From contig JAFUXW010000286.1 of NCBI GenBank assembly GCA_017477035.1, forward strand, positions 1 through 9,412: a DNA stretch of 9,412 bases. Direction: 5' to 3'. This DNA is from Alphaproteobacteria bacterium. GTDB taxonomy: Bacteria; Pseudomonadota; Alphaproteobacteria; RF32; CAG-239. The translations under genes were made by a program, and so were the position numbers. Below, piece after piece: positions 1-6,003 of this stretch; position 1 is the first letter of the stretch, and each line of letters begins with the position of its first letter. The notes beneath the pieces were generated by a model. It made no database searches. It worked only from the letters and a program-made list of their open reading frames with translations, and was not told where the DNA came from.

Positions 1-1
1 A

Positions 2-211
2 AATGTTGTTGTATTAAGCTCAATATGGTTTCCGATTTGTGTTTATAGCTATGCCAACAAAGGCGATTTATCCACTATCGGAATTGTAAAAGCCAAAGAC
101 ACGTTTACCGATACGATTAAATATTATATCGGTGTAGGTAAAGGTGAAAATCAACAATTTGATGAGGATTTAATTGTCGCAGGTGGTGTCCGTTTTATCC
201 TGATACTATAA
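2..211 (+). CDS. 3' end of an unrecognised phage protein (partial, possible frameshift near its end)
   Basis: An open frame enters from the left edge and runs 69 codons to a TAA at 209-211; no start is visible. The visible part begins with a hydrophobic stretch (VVVLSSIWFPICVY) and continues into a polar part ending around GVGKGENQQFDEDLIVAGGVRF. I do not recognise a family; by position in the rightward block it may be a structural or tail-region protein, which is inference only. The last residues as read (FILIL) look unnatural after a polar segment. The +1 frame from about 191 reads FYPDTIKDLEK and stops with TGA at 226-228, giving the ATGA overlap with the next gene that is typical here. 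One base may therefore be missing in the T run at 195-198, and the true end could be 228. Confidence 0.6.
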   Translation, partial: NVVVLSSIWFPICVYSYANKGDLSTIGIVKAKDTFTDTIKYYIGVGKGENQQFDEDLIVAGGVRFILIL

Positions 212-224
212 AGGATTTAGAAAA

Positions 225-425
225 ATGAGTGAAATATGGTATTGTAAAACAATAACACTTGATGTTAAAAAAGGGGCATCACTTTCGTATCTTATAGAAA
301 AATTAACCGAAATAAGTGAAGATAATTCAGGTTTGGTTGTTTCGCAAGATATACAATTTAGTTTGGGTGAAACGACTGCCGATGAGGTAAATGCACATTA
401 TGATAAGAAGGAGTTAAAAAAATGA
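225..425 (+). CDS. small hypothetical phage protein, 66 aa
   Basis: This 66-residue protein is acidic to neutral, with no membrane segment, signal peptide or cysteine cluster, and I do not recognise its family. A mixed beta/alpha pattern is suggested by a hydrophobic start (IWYCKTITLDV), a helix-like middle (SYLIEKLTEIS) and a polar, lysine-rich tail. The ATG at 225 is preceded by AAGGA at 211-215 with a 9-nt gap, a good ribosome binding site. Its TGA overlaps the ATG of the next gene (ATGA at 422-425), so the two are probably translationally coupled. It sits in a run of small rightward genes upstream of a tail-fibre-like gene, so a tail-region or late function is possible but unproven. Confidence 0.7.
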   Translation: MSEIWYCKTITLDVKKGASLSYLIEKLTEISEDNSGLVVSQDIQFSLGETTADEVNAHYDKKELKK

Positions 426-760
426 GTCATTGCATGCTTATGATGGATGAAAATATGTCCTTAAGAGAATATTGTATTTTACACGGATATTGTTATCAAA
501 CAATACGTAAGTATATAACGGAATTAGGTTTAAGTTATCAAGAAGCTATTGAACGTTTTAAACGTTATAGAGGTCGTCATGATGGTAAAACAATTTATTG
601 GTATAACGGAGAATCGTTAATGCAATATTGTCTTAAACATAAATATAACTACCCGACTATAAGATTTAAAATAGTTAATGAAGGTTATACAGTTGAAGAA
701 GCTGTGGCTTATGCTGAAAAATTAAAACAAAAGAAGGATTTGAGAAAATGTATGCAATAG
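422..760 (+). CDS. small protein with two tandem HTH-like repeats, 112 aa
   Basis: The protein contains two copies of a roughly 30-residue unit, residues 13-42 and 65-94. Both start SL..YC, continue with H.Y.Y.TIR, and end G....EA; I count 14 identities in 30. The pattern (short helix, turn, Y.TIR helix, then G.S/T.EEA) resembles helix-turn-helix units seen in phage DNA-binding or HNH-associated proteins. Nucleic-acid binding is therefore likely but inferred from pattern only. The units are joined by a basic linker rich in R and K (residues 46-57). The ATG at 422 has AAGGAG at 408-413, an 8-nt gap, and overlaps the preceding stop. Several further Met codons (residues 5, 7, 8, 12) could serve as starts, but the Shine-Dalgarno site favours 422. 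The end overlaps the next small gene by 13 nt. Confidence 0.75.
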   Translation: MSHCMLMMDENMSLREYCILHGYCYQTIRKYITELGLSYQEAIERFKRYRGRHDGKTIYWYNGESLMQYCLKHKYNYPTIRFKIVNEGYTVEEAVAYAEKLKQKKDLRKCMQ

Positions 761-900
761 ATAAAATTTGTAACGGCTGTCAACAAATTGGTGAATTTAT
801 AAAAGCTGGTAAGCGTCATAAAATTTATCGCTTGCCGAATAATACACGTTATTATGGTCTTACACTCGATCAATTATTTAAGTATCTCGAAATTTTATAA
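748..900 (+). CDS. very small hypothetical protein with a CxxC pair, 50 aa
   Basis: A 50-codon frame starts at ATG 748, ends in TAA at 898-900 and overlaps the preceding gene by 13 nt. It has AAGGA at 734-738 with a 9-nt gap, matching its neighbours' ribosome binding sites, which is the main argument that it is real. The protein has a CxxC pair (C8, C11) near its N-terminus, a basic middle (KAGKRHKIYRL), and a C-terminal stretch likely to form a helix (LTLDQLFKYLEIL). One CxxC alone does not prove zinc binding. I do not recognise the family. It closes the run of small genes before the tail-fibre-like gene. Confidence 0.6.
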   Translation: MYAIDKICNGCQQIGEFIKAGKRHKIYRLPNNTRYYGLTLDQLFKYLEIL

Positions 901-952
901 AATTGTTGAGAAGTTACAAAAAACTCGTTTAATATAATTTAGGAGTATTAAA

Positions 953-1081
953 ATGAGTTTAAAATTTCGTGACGAGTTAGTAATTGGCGGTAGCGGTGAA
1001 TGGGATTATAAACCGTTTCGCTTTAATGTACGTAAATTAACATCGGTAAGTCTGAGCCAAGTTGGAAAGATGTTTTACTAA
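953..1081 (+). pseudogene. 5' fragment of a tail-fibre-like gene, interrupted by a frame break
   Basis: ATG 953 follows AGGAG at 941-945 (7-nt gap) and reads 42 residues before a TAA at 1079-1081. The first 31 residues (MSLKFRDELVIGG.. to ..FNVRKLTS) look like a genuine N-terminus of phage tail-fibre or tail-associated proteins, as I recall them. The final dozen residues as read are probably out of frame: the frame one base back reads SEPSWKDVLLSGVSPLVL from about 1051 and continues open into the 1198-1797 frame. The reading would be restored by one extra base around 1046-1053. No classical XXXYYYZ slippery heptamer is present in the right phase, so a real or sequencing-derived single-base deletion is more likely than programmed frameshifting. 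Confidence 0.6.
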
Positions 1082-1197
1082 GTGGAGTTAGTCCGTTAGT
1101 ATTAACAAATAGTATTGAATTAAACTATCTAAAACTCTTTGGTGGCACAGGCTCATTCACAGCAGGTTCTGATGTTATTCCTTCACCTGATACACCT

Positions 1198-1797
1198 ATG
1201 GATATTGTATGTAATAATGGGGTAATTAAGTACGGACAATATGGGAAGAATCTGTTTGATGAAACAAATATAACGAAAACTAGCGGTACAGTGCCTAGCG
1301 CGTATTTGGTGGAGTTTACTGTCAATGGCGCAAATTTACCAACAATAGAATTAGAACGCGGAACCACATATACATTATCGTTTGATGTAGAAACAAACGT
1401 ATTGCCGTTTGGAATATCCGTAGGATGTGGAACTGGCACTTCTTACGCAAAAGACATAAAACAAACAGGGATGATTTTTACCGATAGTGAAAGAGTGTCT
1501 GTGACGTTTACGCCCACTGATGCAGATTTGGTTTACGGTAATATTCTTGCATTTAGAGCACCACGATACGGTCAACTAACAAATTTCACGTATTCTATAT
1601 CAAATATTCAACTTGAACGCGGGGGTACGGCGACACCGTATGAACCGTATCACGTTGGGGTGTACACAGACGGCACGACAGGCAGAGGTATTAAGGTTTA
1701 CGCAGGTGATAGACCTTTTGAATATACTCAAGGTACCGACAATTTGTATGTTAAATGCGGTAATTCAGCCAGCGGTTTTATTAACATTTCCGATTAG
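1198..1797 (+). CDS. tail-fibre-like protein with carbohydrate-binding-like beta domain (3' part of a broken gene)
   Basis: From ATG 1198 this gives 199 residues, but the frame is open back to 1036 and the homologous-looking protein begins upstream: SGVSPLVL, YLKLFGGTGSF and PSPDTPMDIVCNNG are read before and across this Met. There is no Shine-Dalgarno site before 1198, so it is not a convincing independent start. The protein is beta-rich (TYTLSFDV, VSVTFTP, FTYSISNIQLERGGTATPYEPY). The last phrase is typical, from memory, of jelly-roll carbohydrate-binding modules in phage tail fibres, which bind host surface glycans. It ends GFINISD at TAG 1795-1797, overlapping the convergent coiled-coil gene by 33 nt. 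The original gene is most likely 953-1797 with a one-base frame break near 1050. Confidence 0.7.
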   Translation: MDIVCNNGVIKYGQYGKNLFDETNITKTSGTVPSAYLVEFTVNGANLPTIELERGTTYTLSFDVETNVLPFGISVGCGTGTSYAKDIKQTGMIFTDSERVSVTFTPTDADLVYGNILAFRAPRYGQLTNFTYSISNIQLERGGTATPYEPYHVGVYTDGTTGRGIKVYAGDRPFEYTQGTDNLYVKCGNSASGFINISD

Positions 1798-1962
1798 CTT
1801 ATTTTCGATTCGTTCTAAACGTTTTATAATCTCTTGGTTTTGTTTTCTCAGCTCTTGCAACACGTCATTGTTACTGGCGTCCTGTTGCAAGAGCATTGTA
1901 TTATAAACCTGTAAAATGTTAGCGAGTGTGTTAAGGTTATCAAGTTGTTGGTTTTGCTTCAT
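1765..1962 (-). CDS. small coiled-coil protein, 65 aa
   Basis: The protein is rich in Q, N, L, E and K and shows a heptad-like run of hydrophobics from LDNLNTLANILQVYNTMLL through VLQELRKQNQEIIKRLERIENKLIG, so it is probably an alpha-helical coiled coil that oligomerises. I do not recognise a named family. Its ATG (1960-1962) overlaps the stop of the primase-helicase gene as ATGA, with AAGGAG at 1970-1975 and a 7-nt gap, so it is very likely translated from the same transcript. It is the last gene of the leftward operon and runs 33 nt into the 3' end of the convergent tail-fibre-like gene. Its coding sequence contains a perfect 11-bp inverted repeat (1851-1894). A role as accessory to the primase-helicase is possible but only inferred from linkage. 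Confidence 0.72.
   Translation of the reverse strand: MKQNQQLDNLNTLANILQVYNTMLLQQDASNNDVLQELRKQNQEIIKRLERIENKLIGNVNKTAG
1851..1894. repeat. perfect 11-bp inverted repeat inside the coiled-coil gene
   Basis: GCTCTTGCAAC (1851-1861) is exactly reverse-complementary to GTTGCAAGAGC (1884-1894), with a 22-nt loop. Three further pairs (ACG 1862-1864 with CGT 1878-1880) can form past a 3-nt bulge. It lies just beyond the end of the convergent tail-fibre gene (stop at 1797), where a terminator for rightward transcripts would be useful. Neither side is followed by a U run, so it is not a canonical intrinsic terminator. Confidence 0.55.
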
Positions 1963-4277
1963 CCTTGTGCTCCTTCATATCCATCTATATTAAGCCCTGC
2001 ACCTCTAATACCGTAAATCAAGCTCGGATGCGTTAAATCCTCACCGGCCACAGGTGCTTTTGTATATCCTAACTCCTCGTAACCTTTATTCTCTATAATC
2101 GCTTTAATCGTATGTTCAAGCGGTTTAGTGCGAATCGAGCTGCTGTCTGCAATAGCTTTTTGAAACGCTGTATAGCTGACATAACCACCGCGAAATCCGC
2201 GTTCTTTATTGTCAACTTTATCATCAAGCAAGACACGCAACGGGCTTCTGCCAATTCTTATAACTTCATCATAGCTTGAAGTCTGCGGCGCCCTGTGCGG
2301 AAGCTCGCCTTTTTCAATCGGATAATTGAGATAATAGTCGGCAATTTGTTCGTAACCGCCTTCCATTTCAAGCCAATGATACATCATGTCAAAAAACTCT
2401 TTATCTAATCCGGCATCGGCAATTTGCTGAGCTGACTGCAGGCTTGAGTAAAAAATGCAATAACGCCGCTCGTTTTCATCAATCGGAAACGCATCTTTGA
2501 AGTTAGAGAAGAATATCCAGTTAGCGACGTTATCTTCCATCTCTTGATCCACGCCTTTGCTTTCAACGGCGATTCGTCTATCGGTAATGATAGTTTTCAA
2601 GCCGTTCATAAGGTCATTACGGTCACCGACACGCACTTCATCCACAAGTATCATAAGCTTATTGCGCATCCAACCGTTAAACTGGCTGACACCGCTGACA
2701 AGTTCTTCAGCGTCCGGTTGATACGTGTACGATTCGCCAATGCAGAATTTAATCACATCACCTATCATTTGTTTACCGATACCTTTAGCAGATTGTAACA
2801 GCACTGACCAAGGTATTTTATGACCCGGATATTTAATACAATGAGCGACATAATCTTGAAAGATTTTAACATCGTCAGCAGTGTTAAATATCCGCGACAG
2901 ATAAGTTAACCATTTTTCAACATTACCGGCTCTGTGACGAATTATAGCAGGTATATATGTATTAAGACCTTTACGACCCATGTCATCTTTGATAATTGCA
3001 AACGGGCTGAGGTCAGGCAAAAACCGACAATGGTCTACCTTTGGAATAACCCAGTCTGTTGCCCGTAGGGCGGCTTTCCACGCGCTATCGGTCGTTTTAC
3101 CACCTGAGCGCTTAGTCGTGAACTCTTTACCGCCGTAGCGCCCGCAAAACTGCGTTTCGTTCATGAAGCGACCGGTCGGTGAGAAAATTCTACCTTCACG
3201 TTCAACAAAATAACAATTTTTAAACCATACTTTTTTAGCGTATTCATCAAGAACTTCCATACCTTCAAACATATCTTCATCTGCAGGCTCGGTCAACGTG
3301 GCCGCAACGGTTTTAATCGCGTTCATTTGTTCCTGAGTTGGCGGTGTTTCCTGATGATTAAACCAACCGGCAACACCGCTGACACGCATAAAACGTCCCC
3401 AACCTACTTCGGAATCCTTGATAGAGTTCCAAAGTTTAAGATTTTCTTTACTGTCGTTACCGGTATATTTTGCACACCAAGCAAGCCATTTATTACGTAA
3501 TTCTTCTTCAGATGCAAGTGTCCATCCGGCTTGTTTATAAGCGGCTGACAACGCTAACCAATCTTCACGTGATAAATTATTCGGGTTGACAAGGTTGAGA
3601 GCAAAGTCAAGCCATTCCATACTTGGTGCAGCTAAATCAGCCGAACCAAGTTCACAACGGTTACCAACTTTTTCAACGATATTAACGTTAGCAAGGCTGT
3701 CAGCAATCTGTTGAGCTGTATAACGTGGTGAGTTATTAACCGACCAGCAGGTTGTAAGCTGTGGGTCATGTTTACAGTGCATGAAACCCGGTACACGCAT
3801 AACTCTGGTAGCGTCAATAACATTCGGGTCACTGGCATAAAGTTGGCAGAGTTTACGTTGTTGTAAAGTGTAAAAATCATTACCGGTATAAGGTTGTACA
3901 AGCCAGTACAAGTGATATTTACCTTGAGAGGATTGCACTGCAAAATGTGGCGGTATCGGAGAGTTGACAGCGCGTTGATAACTGTCCTGAGCTGTCAAAG
4001 CGTCATCAAGGTCAATAACGTGTGCGCGGATATATTCAACATTATCAAGTGTACGAGCGCCCGTCGGTTTCATAGCGTTAACGGTCATAAAAATACCATA
4101 ACCACGATTATTATAATCTATAAGGGTGTTCGCAAGAGCCGCGAGCGTACCACGCAAGTTAATACCTTGTTCGCCTTTGTCGCGGTCGTTTATAACGCGC
4201 CAATCGCACTCGGTGTCCGGTGAGCCGGTCAGAGAGGTTATAAACGCAGCAGTAAGATTAAGATTCTCTGGTGTCAT
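1959..4277 (-). CDS. phage primase-helicase (RepB-type primase, PriCT-2, DUF5906-like ATPase), 772 aa
   Basis: This is a replication protein combining primer synthesis with a hexameric-type helicase. The N-terminal archaeo-eukaryotic-primase-like domain (about residues 1-200) has the metal-binding pair in HVIDLDD (D89, D91), a likely third catalytic-site motif SSQGKYHLYW (H122), and DATRVMRVPGF at 155-165. Residues about 219-300 match the PriCT-2 pattern (LSREDWLALSAAYKQAG, then KLWNSIK). The C-terminal ATPase (about 410-620) has a Walker A-like SAKGIGKQ (496-503), Walker B LMILVDEV (541-548), a sensor-like asparagine in FFSNFKDAFPID (N592) and an ENERR arginine pair (604-605), as in DUF5906 / NrS-1-like phage primases. 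Q503 replaces the usual S/T after the Walker lysine. ATG 4277 has AAGGAG with an 8-nt gap and an ATGA overlap with the methyltransferase upstream. Confidence 0.9.
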   Translation of the reverse strand: MTPENLNLTAAFITSLTGSPDTECDWRVINDRDKGEQGINLRGTLAALANTLIDYNNRGYGIFMTVNAMKPTGARTLDNVEYIRAHVIDLDDALTAQDSYQRAVNSPIPPHFAVQSSQGKYHLYWLVQPYTGNDFYTLQQRKLCQLYASDPNVIDATRVMRVPGFMHCKHDPQLTTCWSVNNSPRYTAQQIADSLANVNIVEKVGNRCELGSADLAAPSMEWLDFALNLVNPNNLSREDWLALSAAYKQAGWTLASEEELRNKWLAWCAKYTGNDSKENLKLWNSIKDSEVGWGRFMRVSGVAGWFNHQETPPTQEQMNAIKTVAATLTEPADEDMFEGMEVLDEYAKKVWFKNCYFVEREGRIFSPTGRFMNETQFCGRYGGKEFTTKRSGGKTTDSAWKAALRATDWVIPKVDHCRFLPDLSPFAIIKDDMGRKGLNTYIPAIIRHRAGNVEKWLTYLSRIFNTADDVKIFQDYVAHCIKYPGHKIPWSVLLQSAKGIGKQMIGDVIKFCIGESYTYQPDAEELVSGVSQFNGWMRNKLMILVDEVRVGDRNDLMNGLKTIITDRRIAVESKGVDQEMEDNVANWIFFSNFKDAFPIDENERRYCIFYSSLQSAQQIADAGLDKEFFDMMYHWLEMEGGYEQIADYYLNYPIEKGELPHRAPQTSSYDEVIRIGRSPLRVLLDDKVDNKERGFRGGYVSYTAFQKAIADSSSIRTKPLEHTIKAIIENKGYEELGYTKAPVAGEDLTHPSLIYGIRGAGLNIDGYEGAQG

Positions 4278-5683
4278 GCTAATAACTCCTTAAAGATGGC
4301 TTGAAGCACTGCTACGACAATAGAATTTCCAGCTTGTTTACAAAGCTGTGAGTTTGATACACCTGATAACTGTGCTGCGTAAAATTCTTCATCTGTAAAA
4401 TCCATCAGTCGCCAACATTCTAACGGGGTGAGTCTGCGGATGCGGTAATTTTTTAATATTTTCGGCTCTCTCTGACCGCCTTGCATTGTATTTAACGTGG
4501 GACTAATGCCGTCTGTGCTGTAAACCCTTCCGGCTTGTGGATTATCCCAGTTACCAGTGTTGACAATGTTACCGAGTTGGATGACATAATTATCTTTATT
4601 AACGGTTGTAAGTGTGTTTGACACACCATCATGTCTTGGTTGCATGTCTGTCATATTATGGCGGCTATCAGTAAAATTACCAGCCTCGTATTCTTTACGA
4701 ACAAGTTTACCGTATTCATTACGTTTAGGTGTTAAAACTTGCGGTTTCAACAAATAGTTATCTTTTTCAACGGTTGTTATAGTGTTACTACAACCTGTTT
4801 GATTAAGTTCCAAACGTTGTTCGGTCGGTGCGCCTGCTGTTCTATCGCTAGGGTTTTCAGGGTTTCTACCACGAGATGCACAAATAGCTGGTTCTATAAT
4901 TCCATTAGTTTCTTGATTACCAAAACCTTTATAATCTCTAGCCATCAAAGTTCCAGCAACATCTGTTGTTTTATTCAAATGTGTTCCGTATTTAGATAAT
5001 ATTGCGCCCGTGCTATCTGTCACATTCATATTCATAACTAATTTATCAACTTTATCTTGTGATAAATAATACTTCTCATCAACCACCGGCTCTGAAACAT
5101 CTTCAAGTTTGCGAGTAAGCGGTATCTTCTCAGGGAATTTATAACCCTTTATGTCCACATCTTTACGAATACTAACAACGAAAACACGTTCACGATTTTG
5201 TGGCACTCCGTAATCTTTAGCGTTAAGCACTTGCCAATAATTGTTATAACCTAAAGAATCGAGTTTACTTAACCATCTGTCAAAATCTGGCTTGAATTTT
5301 TTACTTACTAACGCTTTAACATTTTCTAACAATAAATATTTCGGTTGATTACCTAACAATACAGCAGTTTCCAAAAGCCGTTCAACGTGCAACAACAGCC
5401 CTGACCGAGTTCCTTCGCTTATACCTGCTTGCTTACCGGCCACGCTTAAATCCTGACAAGGAAAGCTATACGTCCATAAATCCGCATAATCTAACATCGG
5501 TATTTTGGTTATATCACCATAATTGAACGTAGGACCGTTTATAGCTTCGTAAGATTGTATAGCATGTTTATCAATCTCGGAAATGCCTACAACTTCAAAT
5601 GGTATATTTAAACGTTTTAACGCTGCTTCTTGCGCACCGATACCTGTAAATAAAGTAATAACTTTAATCTTGCTCTGACTCAT
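4274..5683 (-). CDS. DNA (cytosine-5-)-methyltransferase, 469 aa
   Basis: This enzyme transfers a methyl group from S-adenosylmethionine to C5 of cytosine in DNA. Conserved motifs appear in order: I (FTGIG, residues 12-16, followed by AQEAALKRL), IV with catalytic cysteine (P75-C76-Q77), VI (ENV, 120-122), VIII (QNRERV, 162-167), IX (RRLTPLEC, 416-423) and X (AGNS, 451-454). The target-recognition region between VIII and IX is long (about 230 residues) and contains repeated blocks: GTLMARDYKG, GCSNTITTVEKDNY, GVSNTLTTVNKDNY and GISPTLNTMQGG. I chose ATG 5683 because GGAGG lies 8 nt upstream; a longer frame to 5752 needs a TTG and would overlap the HTH gene by 89 nt. No restriction enzyme is visible beside it, so it is probably an orphan, anti-restriction methylase. 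It is the second gene of the leftward operon. Confidence 0.93.
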   Translation of the reverse strand: MSQSKIKVITLFTGIGAQEAALKRLNIPFEVVGISEIDKHAIQSYEAINGPTFNYGDITKIPMLDYADLWTYSFPCQDLSVAGKQAGISEGTRSGLLLHVERLLETAVLLGNQPKYLLLENVKALVSKKFKPDFDRWLSKLDSLGYNNYWQVLNAKDYGVPQNRERVFVVSIRKDVDIKGYKFPEKIPLTRKLEDVSEPVVDEKYYLSQDKVDKLVMNMNVTDSTGAILSKYGTHLNKTTDVAGTLMARDYKGFGNQETNGIIEPAICASRGRNPENPSDRTAGAPTEQRLELNQTGCSNTITTVEKDNYLLKPQVLTPKRNEYGKLVRKEYEAGNFTDSRHNMTDMQPRHDGVSNTLTTVNKDNYVIQLGNIVNTGNWDNPQAGRVYSTDGISPTLNTMQGGQREPKILKNYRIRRLTPLECWRLMDFTDEEFYAAQLSGVSNSQLCKQAGNSIVVAVLQAIFKELLA

Positions 5684-5861
5684 CACCCTTACCTCCGAAT
5701 CGCCAATTTTCCACATCTTCAATATTCCATCGTCTAGGATTCGAACCTTCAATCGGTTTTACAGGAAACCGTTCGTCCAATATCCAATTATAAAGCGTTT
5801 TCTTAGCAACGCCTATGAATTTGGCAACCTCGGTAAGAGTTAATGTTTTTTGTTCATCCAT
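5664..5861 (-). CDS. AlpA/MerR-like small helix-turn-helix protein (excisionase or regulator type), 65 aa
   Basis: Residues 9-27 (LTEVAKFIGVAKKTLYNWI) form a classic helix-turn-helix, followed by a basic wing and the NPRRWNIEDVENWR segment (41-54) characteristic of the winged-helix MerR/AlpA/Xis superfamily. Such phage proteins act as transcriptional regulators, excisionases (Xis/Cox) or both. ATG 5861 has GGAGG with an 8-nt gap; a TTG at 5876 would extend it by five residues but lies on the Shine-Dalgarno site. It is the first gene of the leftward operon, directly downstream of the promoter in the left arm of the inverted repeat. It may therefore bind the TTATAAC repeats there and autoregulate; this is inference. 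It overlaps the methyltransferase gene by 20 nt. No integrase is visible to support an excisionase role. Confidence 0.85.
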   Translation of the reverse strand: MDEQKTLTLTEVAKFIGVAKKTLYNWILDERFPVKPIEGSNPRRWNIEDVENWRFGGKGDESEQD

Positions 5862-5894
5862 AATTTTAACCTCCAAAATTATCAGTTGAGGTAA

Positions 5895-5922
5895 CCTTAT
5901 AACCGTTTATAACTGCTGTCAA
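5895..5922. repeat. left arm of a 28-bp imperfect inverted repeat
   Basis: This arm pairs with 5977-6004 as reverse complement at 24 of 28 positions. Within it two TTATAAC units lie 10 bp apart (starting near 5897 and 5907), followed by TGTCAA, the reverse of a -35 TTGACA box. The mismatches fall in the two-base gaps between the TTATAAC/TGTCAA cores, so the cores themselves are conserved, as expected for protein-binding sites. Confidence 0.85.
5896..5922 (-). promoter_or_regulatory. predicted leftward promoter for the HTH-methyltransferase-primase operon
   Basis: On the minus strand a perfect -35 TTGACA (5922-5917) is followed, 15 bp later, by a -10 TATAAG (5901-5896, 5 of 6 matches to TATAAT). 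Transcription would start near 5889, leaving a leader of under 30 nt that carries the GGAGG of the HTH gene. The 15-bp spacer is short of the optimal 17, so the promoter may need help or be weak. The spacer and -10 overlap the TTATAAC repeats, so a protein bound there would block it. Confidence 0.55.
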
Positions 5923-5926
5923 CATA

Positions 5927-5977
5927 TTTTTTACACTTTTTTACACGTTTTTACACATTTTTACACATTTTTACACT
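5927..5977. repeat. five 10-bp-phased TTTTTACAC iterons, DnaA-box-like; candidate origin or operator array
   Basis: TTACAC occurs at 5931, 5941, 5951, 5961 and 5971, an exact 10-bp period, each preceded by 5-6 T including its own. The 9-mers TTTTACACN start at 5929, 5939, 5949, 5959 and 5969; the third and fourth (TTTTACACA) fit the relaxed DnaA-box consensus TTWTNCACA, the others differ in the last base. T-tracts repeated once per helical turn also predict intrinsic DNA bending. The array is centred between the two inverted-repeat arms and beside the primase operon. It could be a replication origin (initiator or DnaA iterons) or a cooperative repressor/activator site. Confidence 0.8.
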
Positions 5978-6003
5978 TGACAACGGTTATAAGCTGTTAT
6001 AAG
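5977..6003 (+). promoter_or_regulatory. predicted rightward promoter for the 6093-6856 operon
   Basis: A perfect TTGACA (5977-5982) is followed after 15 bp by TATAAG (5998-6003), the mirror image of the leftward promoter. The start point would fall near 6010, so the transcript would begin almost exactly at the 11-bp stem at 6014. As on the left, the -10 region and spacer overlap the TTATAA repeats, suggesting that both promoters are controlled by the same protein. The first T of the -35 box is the last base of the iteron array. Confidence 0.55.

Noticed and set aside
933..938. TATAAT upstream of the tail-fibre-like gene as a promoter -10 box
   Set aside because: The nearest -35-like hexamers (TTGAGA at 906, TTACAA at 914) give spacers of 21 and 13 bp, and the box abuts the Shine-Dalgarno site; in an AT-rich region this is expected by chance.
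1050..1081. Programmed -1 ribosomal frameshift in the tail-fibre-like gene
   Set aside because: No X XXY YYZ heptamer lies in the zero frame between 1040 and the TAA at 1079, and the upstream-frame residues look wrong from about 1046, which points to a missing base instead.
2544..2798. Plus-strand open frames inside the primase-helicase, methyltransferase and helicase genes
   Set aside because: They are antisense shadows of strongly motif-supported minus-strand genes and encode no recognisable domains.
5734..5745. GGTTCGAATCC on the minus strand, identical to a tRNA T-loop, a possible tRNA or attachment site
   Set aside because: The flanking bases form only three of five T-stem pairs, no acceptor or anticodon arms are found, and the sequence codes for the EGSNP segment of the HTH protein.
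5684..5752. N-terminal extension of the cytosine methyltransferase to 5752
   Set aside because: It requires a TTG start inside the HTH gene, whereas ATG 5683 has GGAGG 8 nt upstream and starts just before motif I, as usual for the family.
5927..5977. CRISPR-like array at the short repeats
   Set aside because: The unit is only 10 bp with no unique spacers; it is an iteron or operator array.
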